A stretch of 64,000 bases of DNA, from assembly GCA_000965745.1 (NCBI GenBank), contig CP009479.1, forward strand, positions 310,001 through 374,000, in the 5' to 3' direction. This document shows positions 8,256 to 16,642 of the stretch, one piece after another (position 1 is the first letter of the stretch; every line of letters starts with the position of its first letter). Origin of the DNA: an uncultured archaeon (lineage in GTDB: Archaea; Thermoplasmatota; Thermoplasmata; Thermoplasmatales; Thermoplasmataceae). The notes beneath the pieces were generated by a model. That model saw nothing but the letters and a program-made list of their open reading frames with translations. It was not told the DNA's origin and searched no databases. The translations under genes were made by a program, and so were the position numbers.

Positions 8256-9440
8256 TTATTTTGTTTCTGCATGATGTAATTCGAAGAATTTTCTTTTCAA
8301 TAACCTGTCATCTGTGCCATGAGTCAAATAATTCTCAAGCATACCTAATTGAAAGATACTATTTGTGAAGTCAATAGCTCTCAAAATCGAATCAAGAATG
8401 TCACTGATTGCAAGAATGCTACTTCCAACAATCTTAAACTCTGTCGATTTCGTTTTGGACCCCTTGGCAAATTCATTTATGCCTTCAAGGTGAATCCTTT
8501 CCTTTTTGGTTCTGAGTATCTTCACGAAATGACATAGAATAGGGTCAAATTCCCCATTTATTTCCCTTTCATCTGGTCTTTCAATCGTTATCCAATCAAA
8601 GAAGGCTTTAGTACTATCTGGAAATGTCAATATTGCTCTTGAAATGACTGACCCACGCTGGTCTTCATTTATTAATCTAATAATGCTTGCAATTACATCT
8701 TCAGGTGGATATTTTTCGAACCCCAATAATAAAGCTGTTCCAAGGGCTTGATCCGAGCTAAGTTTCCATGATTCTTTTAATTCCAGAGCCCTTCTCTTTC
8801 TCTCTTCTGTGGATTTTTCCAAATTTTTGACGCTTCCTCTGAATTTAGGCATTTTTTCACGGAAAAAATTAGCTTCATTAAGATTAGAACTTCTTTTGAT
8901 TAAGTCCTCTAGGTGATTAACCACAAGGTCTGGAAAGATTAGGGTATCCTCGTAGGGAGTGTTTGAATTCATGTCTTCTGTTAGAACCCGGTGAATATCA
9001 ACGTCGGGAATGAGTTCTTCACTCATGATATACTTAGCGGCATCGGCGAATCTTAGTGAATAAAGGACAGCAAACTGCCTAAACCAAGGAGAAACCATAA
9101 AATCATGTAAAATATCATTTCCCAATGCACACATATACTGAAAAGTCAAGGGCACACGGACACTTCCCTTAAAGGATAGACTGTAGTGGATTTTCTTCTT
9201 ACTTTGAGATCTTGTTCTATTATACTCATCTTTTTGGTTACCATCGGAGTGTACTATTCCTTGAGAAATTAGAACAGATAAGTGATTTCTAATTGTCCTT
9301 TGTTGAGATATACCTATTTCCTTCGATAGAATTGTTGTTATTTCCTTTAGACTCTTATAGCCAGTTGCCAGAGCATTTATGATATACCCCCTAGTCTCAT
9401 TCGGGAGGCCCCTTTGACCAACCTTTCGCTTTGTAACCAC
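8256..9440 (-). CDS. Winged-helix protein upstream of the SIR2 operon
   Basis: 394 residues from a GTG at 9440. Residues 10-70 form a winged helix-turn-helix: GYIINALATGYKSLKEIT, then a recognition-helix region with Gln-Gln-Arg-Thr and HLSVLISQGIV, then a charged wing. The remaining 320 residues are helical and unrecognised, far longer than a simple ArsR- or MarR-type regulator. It lies 244 bases upstream of, and in the same direction as, the SIR2 operon, so it may regulate that operon or be a DNA-sensing part of the same system. A separate promoter downstream argues against simple co-transcription. The next upstream feature is an insertion sequence. Confidence 0.65.
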   Translation of the reverse strand: MVTKRKVGQRGLPNETRGYIINALATGYKSLKEITTILSKEIGISQQRTIRNHLSVLISQGIVHSDGNQKDEYNRTRSQSKKKIHYSLSFKGSVRVPLTFQYMCALGNDILHDFMVSPWFRQFAVLYSLRFADAAKYIMSEELIPDVDIHRVLTEDMNSNTPYEDTLIFPDLVVNHLEDLIKRSSNLNEANFFREKMPKFRGSVKNLEKSTEERKRRALELKESWKLSSDQALGTALLLGFEKYPPEDVIASIIRLINEDQRGSVISRAILTFPDSTKAFFDWITIERPDEREINGEFDPILCHFVKILRTKKERIHLEGINEFAKGSKTKSTEFKIVGSSILAISDILDSILRAIDFTNSIFQLGMLENYLTHGTDDRLLKRKFFELHHAETK

Positions 9441-9653
9441 TGGTGATTAGTCAGATTGAGTATTTTAGCTTTTGTAAATTTAACATATGATTCTTTTTCT
9501 CCTAATTTACATAAGTCTCTTTCATATCCCGTTATACCTTACAGAATTGTTAAAACATGCATAGGATTCATCTATAAGTGATCCCCGCCCATTCAAAAAA
9601 ATTGCCATATCTGTTGTGGATAACATTAGCATTGATTTCGTTTTTCTTATTTT

Positions 9654-10921
9654 GACATTGTCAACTTCCGGTTGATAAGTACCGGTGATACCAGTAGGAT
9701 GTCCGCAGGAGACCTTCTTCAGTCTTGAACCGGTGCTTAAAAAGCCATGACTGTACTGAGAAATGCTGTTCCGCCTTGTCTGAGGTCTTCTCCACATCAG
9801 GATTCTCAAGATACAGGAACACCTCCTTCCTGTGCTTTTTCACCCATTTGAGGAAGGATGCCATGATACTGTCACCGCCATAGAGGCTGTTGATCCTGTC
9901 AAGCATTATTTCAACGATCTCCCTCTCACTCATGCCCTCAGTGAGCTTCAACACCGCATCCCGGTTCTTTCCCAGCTTCTTCAGGTTTGTTCTATTCTGG
10001 AAAAACATGTACTTGACCAGTCTCTTTGCCATGTCCAGATGACCTTCCATCTTTGCATCGGCTATCCTGTGCGCAAGATCCTTCTCAATGTGGAAGAGGC
10101 ACCTCTGCCTCATTATCCGTATATTGAGGCTTGAAGATACCTTTTCCAGTGCGGATTCGTAATGGTACCCGTCTGTTGTGATGAATATATGATCCGGGAT
10201 GGCGAACCTCGAGAGCGACCTGATTAAGAATCCTGCCAGTGTATCCTCCTTCAGGTCGTCAAGTATCTCTTCCACAAAGTTTCCGTTCTTTGAATCCTTC
10301 AGGAGTGCCCTGTATTTCTCCATTCCGTCAATGTGTGCGTACTGCTCGTCATACACGAAATATCCGGAAGAATCCATCACCATGTCTGGTAGGGAAGGAA
10401 CATATTTCCTGATGGTTTCATGGGATATGATCACGTTTCCTATGATGCGGAAGAGGTCTGCTGCCTTCCTCAGGGATGTCTTCACCCTGGTCTTGACGCC
10501 CTTCTCCCTGACATCCTCAGGGTAATGCTTTCCGTAACCGTAATTTGGAGGCCTTGCAACGAATGAATATCTGCAGTCCCTGCAGATATATCTCTGCACC
10601 CTGAATACAGTACCATTCTCCAGGGTCCTGAGGCATGTTCCGTTTCGAACCACGTTCTTTGAGCGGCACTGCGGGCACATGGGATTCATGAAGCTGATCA
10701 GATCGTTTTCCTTCAGTTCAATGTCCATCATGGGAATGTTGTTGACCAGGAAGAGAGGAGAAGAATCAACTGAGGCATAATCGTCAAGGGATGTGGAAAC
10801 CCTCTTGAATTCAGTGTAGGGCGCCTTCCTCAGTCGCATGTGATGGAATACTACAATCATATTTCATGATTTCGGTTACGTGATGAGGGCTGAGTGGAGT
10901 CAACTAAATTTTGACAATGTC
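9654..10921 (-). mobile_element. Complete insertion sequence with 8-bp target duplication
   Basis: 1,268 bp. Left end and reverse-complemented right end share GACATTGTCAA, then TT and GTTGA, as a 22-base imperfect inverted repeat. The element is bracketed by a perfect 8-bp direct repeat CTTATTTT (9646-9653 and 10922-10929). It carries one intact transposase gene, so it is probably young and possibly active. Relics of the same family lie at 25.74-26.14 kb and at 32.35 kb. Confidence 0.9.
9661..10860 (-). CDS. DDE transposase with N-terminal zinc ribbon
   Basis: 399 residues. A zinc ribbon lies at about residues 60-95 (CPQCRSKN and CRDCRYSF), followed by a helix-turn-helix-like segment and a DDE domain. 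Likely catalytic Asp residues are in YAHIDG and TTDGYH, and the Glu is near AEQHFS close to the C-terminus. The CLFHIEKD segment between them resembles the C-x2-H motif of MULE/IS256-like transposases. The 8-bp target duplication also fits that broad group, but the exact IS family is not assigned. The frame is intact. Confidence 0.8.
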   Translation of the reverse strand: MIVVFHHMRLRKAPYTEFKRVSTSLDDYASVDSSPLFLVNNIPMMDIELKENDLISFMNPMCPQCRSKNVVRNGTCLRTLENGTVFRVQRYICRDCRYSFVARPPNYGYGKHYPEDVREKGVKTRVKTSLRKAADLFRIIGNVIISHETIRKYVPSLPDMVMDSSGYFVYDEQYAHIDGMEKYRALLKDSKNGNFVEEILDDLKEDTLAGFLIRSLSRFAIPDHIFITTDGYHYESALEKVSSSLNIRIMRQRCLFHIEKDLAHRIADAKMEGHLDMAKRLVKYMFFQNRTNLKKLGKNRDAVLKLTEGMSEREIVEIMLDRINSLYGGDSIMASFLKWVKKHRKEVFLYLENPDVEKTSDKAEQHFSVQSWLFKHRFKTEEGLLRTSYWYHRYLSTGS

Positions 10922-10929
10922 CTTATTTT

Positions 10930-11674
10930 GGAGATGGGGAAATACGGACGATAAATTTGCTCTGTATCTTGTAATAATCAATTGGTTTTTTGAATTAACC
11001 CGTAATACACGGAAAACGTGACATAATTGGCATCTGCAAGGAAGAAGAGTTGAACTACCTTTTTTATGACTTCACAACGGCTTTTCGATGGTAGGAATCA
11101 AGTTAAGAGGAAGGGTATCAAAGCATATTCTCTGACTTGATTCTCCTTGGGGTAATAGATCGTGATAGACGACACCTGCAGATTTTTGATGAGTTAGCAC
11201 CACTTGTTCAAGAAGTGATAGGTGAATCATGACATCAGTTCAGTCAAGACAATCACTTATACTTGAGTGCCTTCTGGAGATAACCAGAGCCTCGACATTG
11301 ACAATTGAGGTTAGTAGTTAATAAATAATATTTCCAAGATATTTGAAATAAATCTGACATGTGGTAGTCTCTTTTACAACTTCCAACATAAACCTAATAC
11401 CTTAATTTTGAGACTCTTAAGTATTTAATAATATTATGAATTTGGGTTAAATTCATCCTCAACGTGACTCATCAAAATACCATTGCTATTACTAGCGGAA
11501 TTAAAAAAGCCAACCATCTAGAAGTGGGAATAAAAATGAGATTGCATTCTGTTATTGTATAGTAAGGAGATAATTAAAAATGCGAAAATAGTAATTGCGA
11601 AATCCCTAAAACAAAGGGTTTCCAAGCACTCAAAAATTCAGTAAATATTTAAATATGTGTAGTAAATTTTAATC
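10930..11674. other. AT-rich non-coding stretch, possible replication or control region
   Basis: About 740 bases with no plausible gene on either strand. It is AT-rich and contains short inverted sequences such as a CCCGTAATACACGG segment near 11000, a half-match to the TGTATTAC..GTAATACA palindromes in attachment repeats 2 and 3. It lies directly before the ribbon-helix-helix and replication ATPase genes, where plasmids and viruses often keep their origin, but no iterons are clear. A TATA-like ATTTAAATAT at 11646-11655 serves the next gene. Confidence 0.4.
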
Positions 11675-11857
11675 ATGAAATACCGCAAAAATAGGTATGA
11701 TGAAGGAGAGACTTGTCGGTCCACAATACTGACAGTCTCCCTCCCAAAGGAGATGCTGGCCACAATAGATGAAGCGGTACGAGTCCTTAAGACCGACCGC
11801 TCGAAGGCTGTGAGATACGCCATAGAACAGGTGTACGGGCTCATGAAAAAGGAGTGA
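11675..11857 (+). CDS. Ribbon-helix-helix (CopG-like) DNA-binding protein
   Basis: 60 residues. After a basic N-terminus comes a strand (STILTVSLP) followed by two helices (EMLATIDEAVRVLKT and DRSKAVRYAIEQVYGLM), the standard RHH/CopG layout. It probably binds as a dimer to its own promoter; a TATA-like tract sits 20-30 bases upstream of the ATG. It starts 7 bases before the replication-ATPase frame, and the pairing is typical of archaeal plasmids and viruses, where such proteins control copy number. The specific target is inferred. Confidence 0.75.
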   Translation: MKYRKNRYDEGETCRSTILTVSLPKEMLATIDEAVRVLKTDRSKAVRYAIEQVYGLMKKE

Positions 11858-11864
11858 AAAAAAG

Positions 11865-13387
11865 ATGGTAGAAGGTCAAGTTAATATACCAACCACGAAT
11901 ATAAATTTTTCCGATAAGAGGCTCTGCTACCGGCTGGACAGCAAAGTAAGTCTTGCATTCGAAAAGGGATCATTCTTCAAGGTTACGGAAAGGAATGGCC
12001 AGCAGAAGATGGAGACACTTTGCTCTTATCCACTCTCGATTATAGGTCTAGTCAAGCAAGGAAATCAGTGGAGAATCAAATACAAGTTTTCGGGAGAGGA
12101 GAGAACAGACACGATTCTTACAATGGGCGAGCTTATCAGACAGCAGATGAGCCCAACATCGAACATCATGTCTTACTTCAAACAGTTCATTCATAAATTC
12201 AGAGATGACTGTGAGCGCAATGGTTTATTCGAAGTCTGGCACGACTCTGTATCGGTACAAGATGGGTTAATGTAATCGCAGTAGAGAACTTACCAGAGCA
12301 GAATGCGAAGAATATCCTACTGATTCTCAAGAAGCTTGCAGAGTTGTCAACGAACAAAGACGCATTCCTTACGAGCATGTATTACAACCTGATGGCACCT
12401 CTTAGCTTCGAGATAAGGAACAAAGGCCAGAAGTTCCCATACAGGCTTAGTTCTGGAAGGACTCATGGAGGAAAGACGACCATAGAATCTCTTTTCACGC
12501 TACAAGGGTTCAACCAAGAATTGTCGCAGAGAAAGGAGACAATCAACACAGTGAAGACAATCTTTACCTTTGGACAGCAAGTTGAGAAGTCAAGTCTTCC
12601 CTTTGTCATTGACGACATAAAGAATGAATGGCTCGAAAAATACGCTGAAGAGTTGAAGGGAGCAACTGATGGGGTCAAATTCATGGCCAGAGGGACTAAG
12701 GCACAGACGCAGAATGAGTGGCGTATGCTTGGTATGCCAGTATTTACCATGAATGCTGAGCCAGACATACCCCTTGCCCTGATGGACAGGATAATCATTA
12801 GTCGGTACACGGAGGAGCACTCGAAGAGACAGGACAAGGCAAAGTTCGAATCCTTAAAGAGGGCATTGAAACCTGGGTTCATGCTTAAGCTCATAATGGG
12901 GACCTTAGCAGGTAAGAATCTGGAGGAGATCCTCAACAATGTGCACTACAGGGCCAACAACGACAACGAGGTCAATGGACTTCTTATCAAGTACTCTGAA
13001 GGGCTCACAGTCGAACTCTGTAAAAAGTACGGGATAGAACCACTCAGCACTGGGCTTGTTCTTGAGTCAGTGGAGCAATCACTCATAGAGAGATTTTGCA
13101 CATATGTCTACACAAAAGTGAGTACCTTATCTAATTGGGACAATGCTCGTTCTCTGAAGTACTGCGAAGTTAATAAGGGCAAAGATAAGAAAGAACAATT
13201 CATCTATATCTCCTCTGAAGGGTTCAACGATTTCGTTAAGGACCACAGACTGAAGAAGATGACCATGACTGACTTCGTAAATGAGGTGAACAGTCCTGAT
13301 ATAAGGGTCAAGACAGTCTACAACCGTTCTTGGGTCTTTCTCCTTTTAAGTTGTTGTCATAGTATATCCTACAGGGATTGGTTTTAA
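11865..13387 (+). pseudogene. Frameshifted replication helicase/ATPase
   Basis: The first frame (11865-12275, 136 residues) ends in TAA. The next frame is open through the same point and continues without a start codon as R-W-V-N-V-I-A-V-E-N-L, running on to 13387. Together they make one protein of about 500 residues with a shift near 12255-12270. The second part has a P-loop (GRTHGGKTT at 12455-12481), a Walker B-like FVIDD near 12610 and an N-polar sensor-like TMNAEP, resembling SF3/DUF927-type helicases of plasmids and viruses. The last residues look atypical, so the 3' end may also be truncated. No slippery heptamer is seen, so decay or a sequencing error is more likely than programmed shifting. 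Confidence 0.7.
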
Positions 13388-13508
13388 GACCACAATTTAC
13401 ACGCCTAACAACATTTTGTTTTATGATGTCTGTGGTGCAGATTCCTTTAAAACCTACGAATCTCTCAGGATTTCCGTCATTATAAGTAACCTTGAGTGCA
13501 ATATCCAT
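13308..13508 (-). CDS. Small protein downstream of the HsdR-like nuclease
   Basis: 66 residues starting at ATG 13508, preceded by a purine-rich ribosome-binding stretch (GGAGAGGCGAT). It contains two cysteines and basic residues, and ends with a Gly/Asn/Arg-rich tail. It follows the nuclease gene by 27 bases and probably shares its transcript. Its 3' end overlaps the tail of the oppositely oriented helicase pseudogene by about 80 bases, so one of the two termini is probably not native. No family is recognised. Confidence 0.4.
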   Translation of the reverse strand: MDIALKVTYNDGNPERFVGFKGICTTDIIKQNVVRRVNCGLKTNPCRIYYDNNLKGERPKNGCRLS

Positions 13509-13535
13509 TTTTATCGCCTCTCCTGAAGCAAAGGA

Positions 13536-14609
13536 TTATCTGAAGATGCTCGAAGTGTCCTTAGCCTTAAGCATTTCTTCAAGCGTTTCCACAAATCTAA
13601 TTCCGGGCATAAAGAAATCTGGCCCCCTCTTAATTGGCTTAAAATCTTTAATCTCTTCCCCCAGGGAAAAAAAGACAGTTTTTCCACTCGAGTAATCATC
13701 ATTATCTTCGAGTGCATCAAAACAATTCTTCCAGCTTTTGGCTATTGACATATCACCTCGTTTTATTTCTTTAATAGCGTATAAATGGGTTATTGCACTT
13801 TGTTCTGGTTCGTAGGTCGCGAGATACTTTGGTTGCCTGTTTCTCCTCAATTGGAAAAATCCATAGCCTCCCGTTTCTTCAATGAAGTTTATCCCAGTGC
13901 AGGGACTATAGGTATTAGCAGAACAAACAACTACTTCCGGAGAATTAGCAGCCTTACTGTTATTATTATCGTAGTTATATGTACCGTTTTGCTCTGCTTG
14001 TGGGCCCTGTGGGGCCAAAGTAACTTCTATGTCCAGATTATCAACTATAAAATCGGGTGAAACTTTCAATTTATCCGAAATATAATCTAATACTTGGCTT
14101 CTTATTTGTGAAAAATCTTCCTTTATAAAACTAGATAATTTGTCTCTTAGACCCTCTTGCTTTTGAATGGAATCCAGGAAGTTTGGATATGAATCTTTTG
14201 ACAGGCCAAAAAATATCTCTATGCTCTGCCCACTTACCCACCGATAAATTGGGGTACTTTTGTCTATATGGTATACTAACAACTCCCTTCCGTTATAGAG
14301 ACAACCATATTGGGCCCTGACAACCCCAATATATGAGTTTACTTGGTCAGAATAGGCTTCCAAATCATACTCCTCTGGACCTTTAGCTTCAATTACTAAG
14401 CGAGAGTTTCCATTTTCAAGAACATAATCTGGGGTGATCCAATTGCCAGAGCCCACAGGATAGGATTCCTCAATTTTTACGTCTTCAACAAGATCCCAGC
14501 CCAGTTCCTCTATCAATTTAGTGAGCACCAACTGTCTTAAGCGACTTTCTTTTCCCAATATTTCTTCACCTAGTTTTACAAGTCTTGCTACTTCCATTCT
14601 ACGTTCCAT
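13536..14609 (-). CDS. HsdR N-terminal-like PD-(D/E)XK nuclease
   Basis: 357 residues from ATG 14609, chosen over a GTG at 14627 because GGGAGG lies 8 bases upstream. Residues 20-110 match the type I restriction R-subunit N-terminal nuclease domain (HSDR_N_2 type): a leading RQLVLTKLIEELGW helix, a TPDYVL motif providing the active-site Asp, and VIEAKGP providing the E-x-K. There is no helicase domain, so this is not a full R subunit. Residues 215-357 are an unknown C-terminal domain rich in Asn, Tyr and Gly. No methylase or specificity gene is adjacent. Stand-alone proteins of this type occur in mobile elements; the role is probably nucleic-acid cleavage but is untested. Confidence 0.75.
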   Translation of the reverse strand: MERRMEVARLVKLGEEILGKESRLRQLVLTKLIEELGWDLVEDVKIEESYPVGSGNWITPDYVLENGNSRLVIEAKGPEEYDLEAYSDQVNSYIGVVRAQYGCLYNGRELLVYHIDKSTPIYRWVSGQSIEIFFGLSKDSYPNFLDSIQKQEGLRDKLSSFIKEDFSQIRSQVLDYISDKLKVSPDFIVDNLDIEVTLAPQGPQAEQNGTYNYDNNNSKAANSPEVVVCSANTYSPCTGINFIEETGGYGFFQLRRNRQPKYLATYEPEQSAITHLYAIKEIKRGDMSIAKSWKNCFDALEDNDDYSSGKTVFFSLGEEIKDFKPIKRGPDFFMPGIRFVETLEEMLKAKDTSSIFR

Positions 14610-14825
14610 GTATTTATCCTCCCGCACTCATTTTAGCTATGTTTTCTAGACTCATAATATCCAGCACCCACTTGTCGAAATACAAGGTATTTTTTCCGTC
14701 AGCAAATTTGCCACGAGTGTAAAGTGAGAGAAATATTGCAAGTCATTCTCATTACTCAAAAAAATAATATAAAATTTCCTATGTTTTACAAGACTTAATG
14801 AATTCAAAAACCAAATTAAAGATCG

Positions 14826-16072
14826 TGTGCATAAAGTGATGTAATTTTAAAGAGGTCCCGCAAAATTTGGAATTAGGAGGACCAAAAGATGCAGGACCAG
14901 TTGAACATGGTAGAGGAATTAATAAGCACTTTCCTGAATGACAATCAGGAAGGGAAGAAACAGCTGATCGAGTGGTTTCTGAACGAAGTCATGGACAGGG
15001 AAGCGATGGATCAGATCAGGGCGGAGTGGTATGAAAGATCTGAGCAGAGGAAAGCACACAGGAATGGCAAGAGGAAGAGATCACTGAAGACATCGGACGG
15101 CGATCTGATGCTGGAGAAGCCCCAGATACCTGAGTTTCCATTCGAAACACAGGTATTTGACCGGTACAGCAGAGTCGAGAGAGCAGTTGAATCAGCAATC
15201 CTGGAATCGTACATACAGGGTGTCTCAACAAGGAGAGTGAAGAGCATTGTTGAGACCCTTGGGATACGAAAAGTATCCCCGTCCTATGTCTCATCACTCT
15301 CCTCCGATCTGGATCAAAAGGTGAAGGAATTCCTTGAGCGTCCCATAGAAAAGGAGATCAGGTACATGTATGTGGATGCCACATACATCAAGGTACGCCA
15401 GGATTCAAGGTACAAAAGCATGGCGCTGTACATTGCTGCTGGCGTGAGAGAGGATGGATACAGGGAAATCCTGGGAGCAAGGCTTTATGACTCTGAGACA
15501 GAAATCGACTACGAATCATTCTTCGATGATCTTAAGGATCGCGGTCTGAGAGGCTTAGAGCTGGTGATATCAGATGGCCATAAGGGAATCAGGGAGGCTG
15601 TACTCCGATCTTTTCCGGGTGCATCATGGCAGTTCTGCCATGTGCATTTCATCAGGAACCTGATGAAGAAGATTCCAAAGAAAAGATGGGGGTCAGTATC
15701 ACTCATAGTGAAGGAATCACTTGAGAATCCTTCACTCATGCCTCTGGCACAGCAGGCATTGATGGATCATGGAATGGACAGGGCTGCTGAGATGTACGAG
15801 CGATGGTCGGATTCACTGTACAACTATCAGTCCTGTCCACAGCAGCACTGGCGCAGGATAAGAACAACAAACATGATGGAGCGTCTCAATTACGAGATCA
15901 AGCGTCGTACAAAGAAAGTGGGTGCGTTTCCATCTGAGAAAGCGTTGATCAGGTTGGCAGGAGCGGTGTTGATGGACGTGAATGAGGAGTGGATCACTGG
16001 GCGAAAGTATTTGAGAATGGAGGAGTTGCACGGTGGGGGAGTCCCTCTTTAATTTACAGCACTTGGTGCACA
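14826..16072 (+). mobile_element. IS256-family insertion sequence
   Basis: About 1.25 kb. The left end (from 14826) and the reverse-complemented right end (to 16072) align over about 30 bases with shared blocks TGTGCA, AAGTG, TGTAA and TTAAAGAGG. It carries one intact transposase. No 8-9 bp target duplication is visible, so the exact outer ends are uncertain or a flank was rearranged. The right end cuts into a ribbon-helix-helix-like gene read from the other strand. Confidence 0.75.
14889..16052 (+). CDS. IS256-family transposase
   Basis: 387 residues, about the normal length for the family. The DDE residues are visible: Asp in YMYVDATYIKV (near 159), Asp in LVISDGHKGI (near 229) and Glu in TTNMMERLNYEIKRRT (near 331). 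The C-x2-H motif (WQFCHVHFIRN) lies between the second Asp and the Glu, as in IS256 and MULE transposases. AGGAGG lies 8 bases upstream of the ATG. The frame is intact, and its stop lies inside the right inverted repeat. Confidence 0.92.
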   Translation: MQDQLNMVEELISTFLNDNQEGKKQLIEWFLNEVMDREAMDQIRAEWYERSEQRKAHRNGKRKRSLKTSDGDLMLEKPQIPEFPFETQVFDRYSRVERAVESAILESYIQGVSTRRVKSIVETLGIRKVSPSYVSSLSSDLDQKVKEFLERPIEKEIRYMYVDATYIKVRQDSRYKSMALYIAAGVREDGYREILGARLYDSETEIDYESFFDDLKDRGLRGLELVISDGHKGIREAVLRSFPGASWQFCHVHFIRNLMKKIPKKRWGSVSLIVKESLENPSLMPLAQQALMDHGMDRAAEMYERWSDSLYNYQSCPQQHWRRIRTTNMMERLNYEIKRRTKKVGAFPSEKALIRLAGAVLMDVNEEWITGRKYLRMEELHGGGVPL

Positions 16073-16408
16073 TGACCTGCGAGATAGGTATTCCACTATG
16101 TTTTGTGGTGAACTCAATATCAAGCCCTTAAAGTATTTATTGAGGTAGTTTTCAAGGCTCTTTTGGTAGTTTTTCTCGTATCTATTGGCCTTCATCCAGG
16201 TCATAAAACCTTCAGACATATTCACAACTAATTGGACTTGTGGTTTCACTTCATTTGAAGAGGGTTGACCAAATGGTGTAAAGCCACCATTGAAAAACTC
16301 ATTCAATCTTGCGTTCACCCATTGGTATAAGTTGATGCCAAAATCCTGTGCTTTTTCAACTAAATCCCCTCTTAGATTTAGTGTGGTAATTTTATTGCCT
16401 CTTTCCAT
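16049..16408 (-). pseudogene. CcdA/RHH-like antitoxin gene truncated by IS256
   Basis: 119 residues. The N-terminus (residues 7-35) reads as a strand followed by two helices (TTLNLRGDLVEKAQDFGI, then WVNARLNEFF), the layout of RHH or CcdA-like antitoxins. A second helical part follows from residue 60. The last few residues and the stop are encoded by the end of the IS256 element, so the original C-terminus and any downstream partner were lost. A TATA-like TTTTAAATAC lies about 20-30 bases upstream of the ATG. The protein may still fold. Confidence 0.55.
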
Positions 16409-16642
16409 ATTACTTATTATCTCGCAGTATTTAAAACGTTACAAAATTTTTGAGTTCCTTTATTGTGGGAAAATGCCTATTTGATGGGGTGAGAGAAAGA
16501 ATATAAGAAAAATTATATTTGCAATAAAGCAAGTTTGACAGATACAGAGCACCAAACAAGTTTGGATAACGAACTTATTTTACCGCAATAATAAATAAAT
16601 ACCACTAAATTGTATTCTTTTGGCTACAAAGGGAATGCGGAA

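Noticed and set aside
12240-12280. Programmed ribosomal frameshift in the replication ATPase
   Set aside because: No slippery heptamer or downstream structure is visible, so mutation or sequencing error is more likely.
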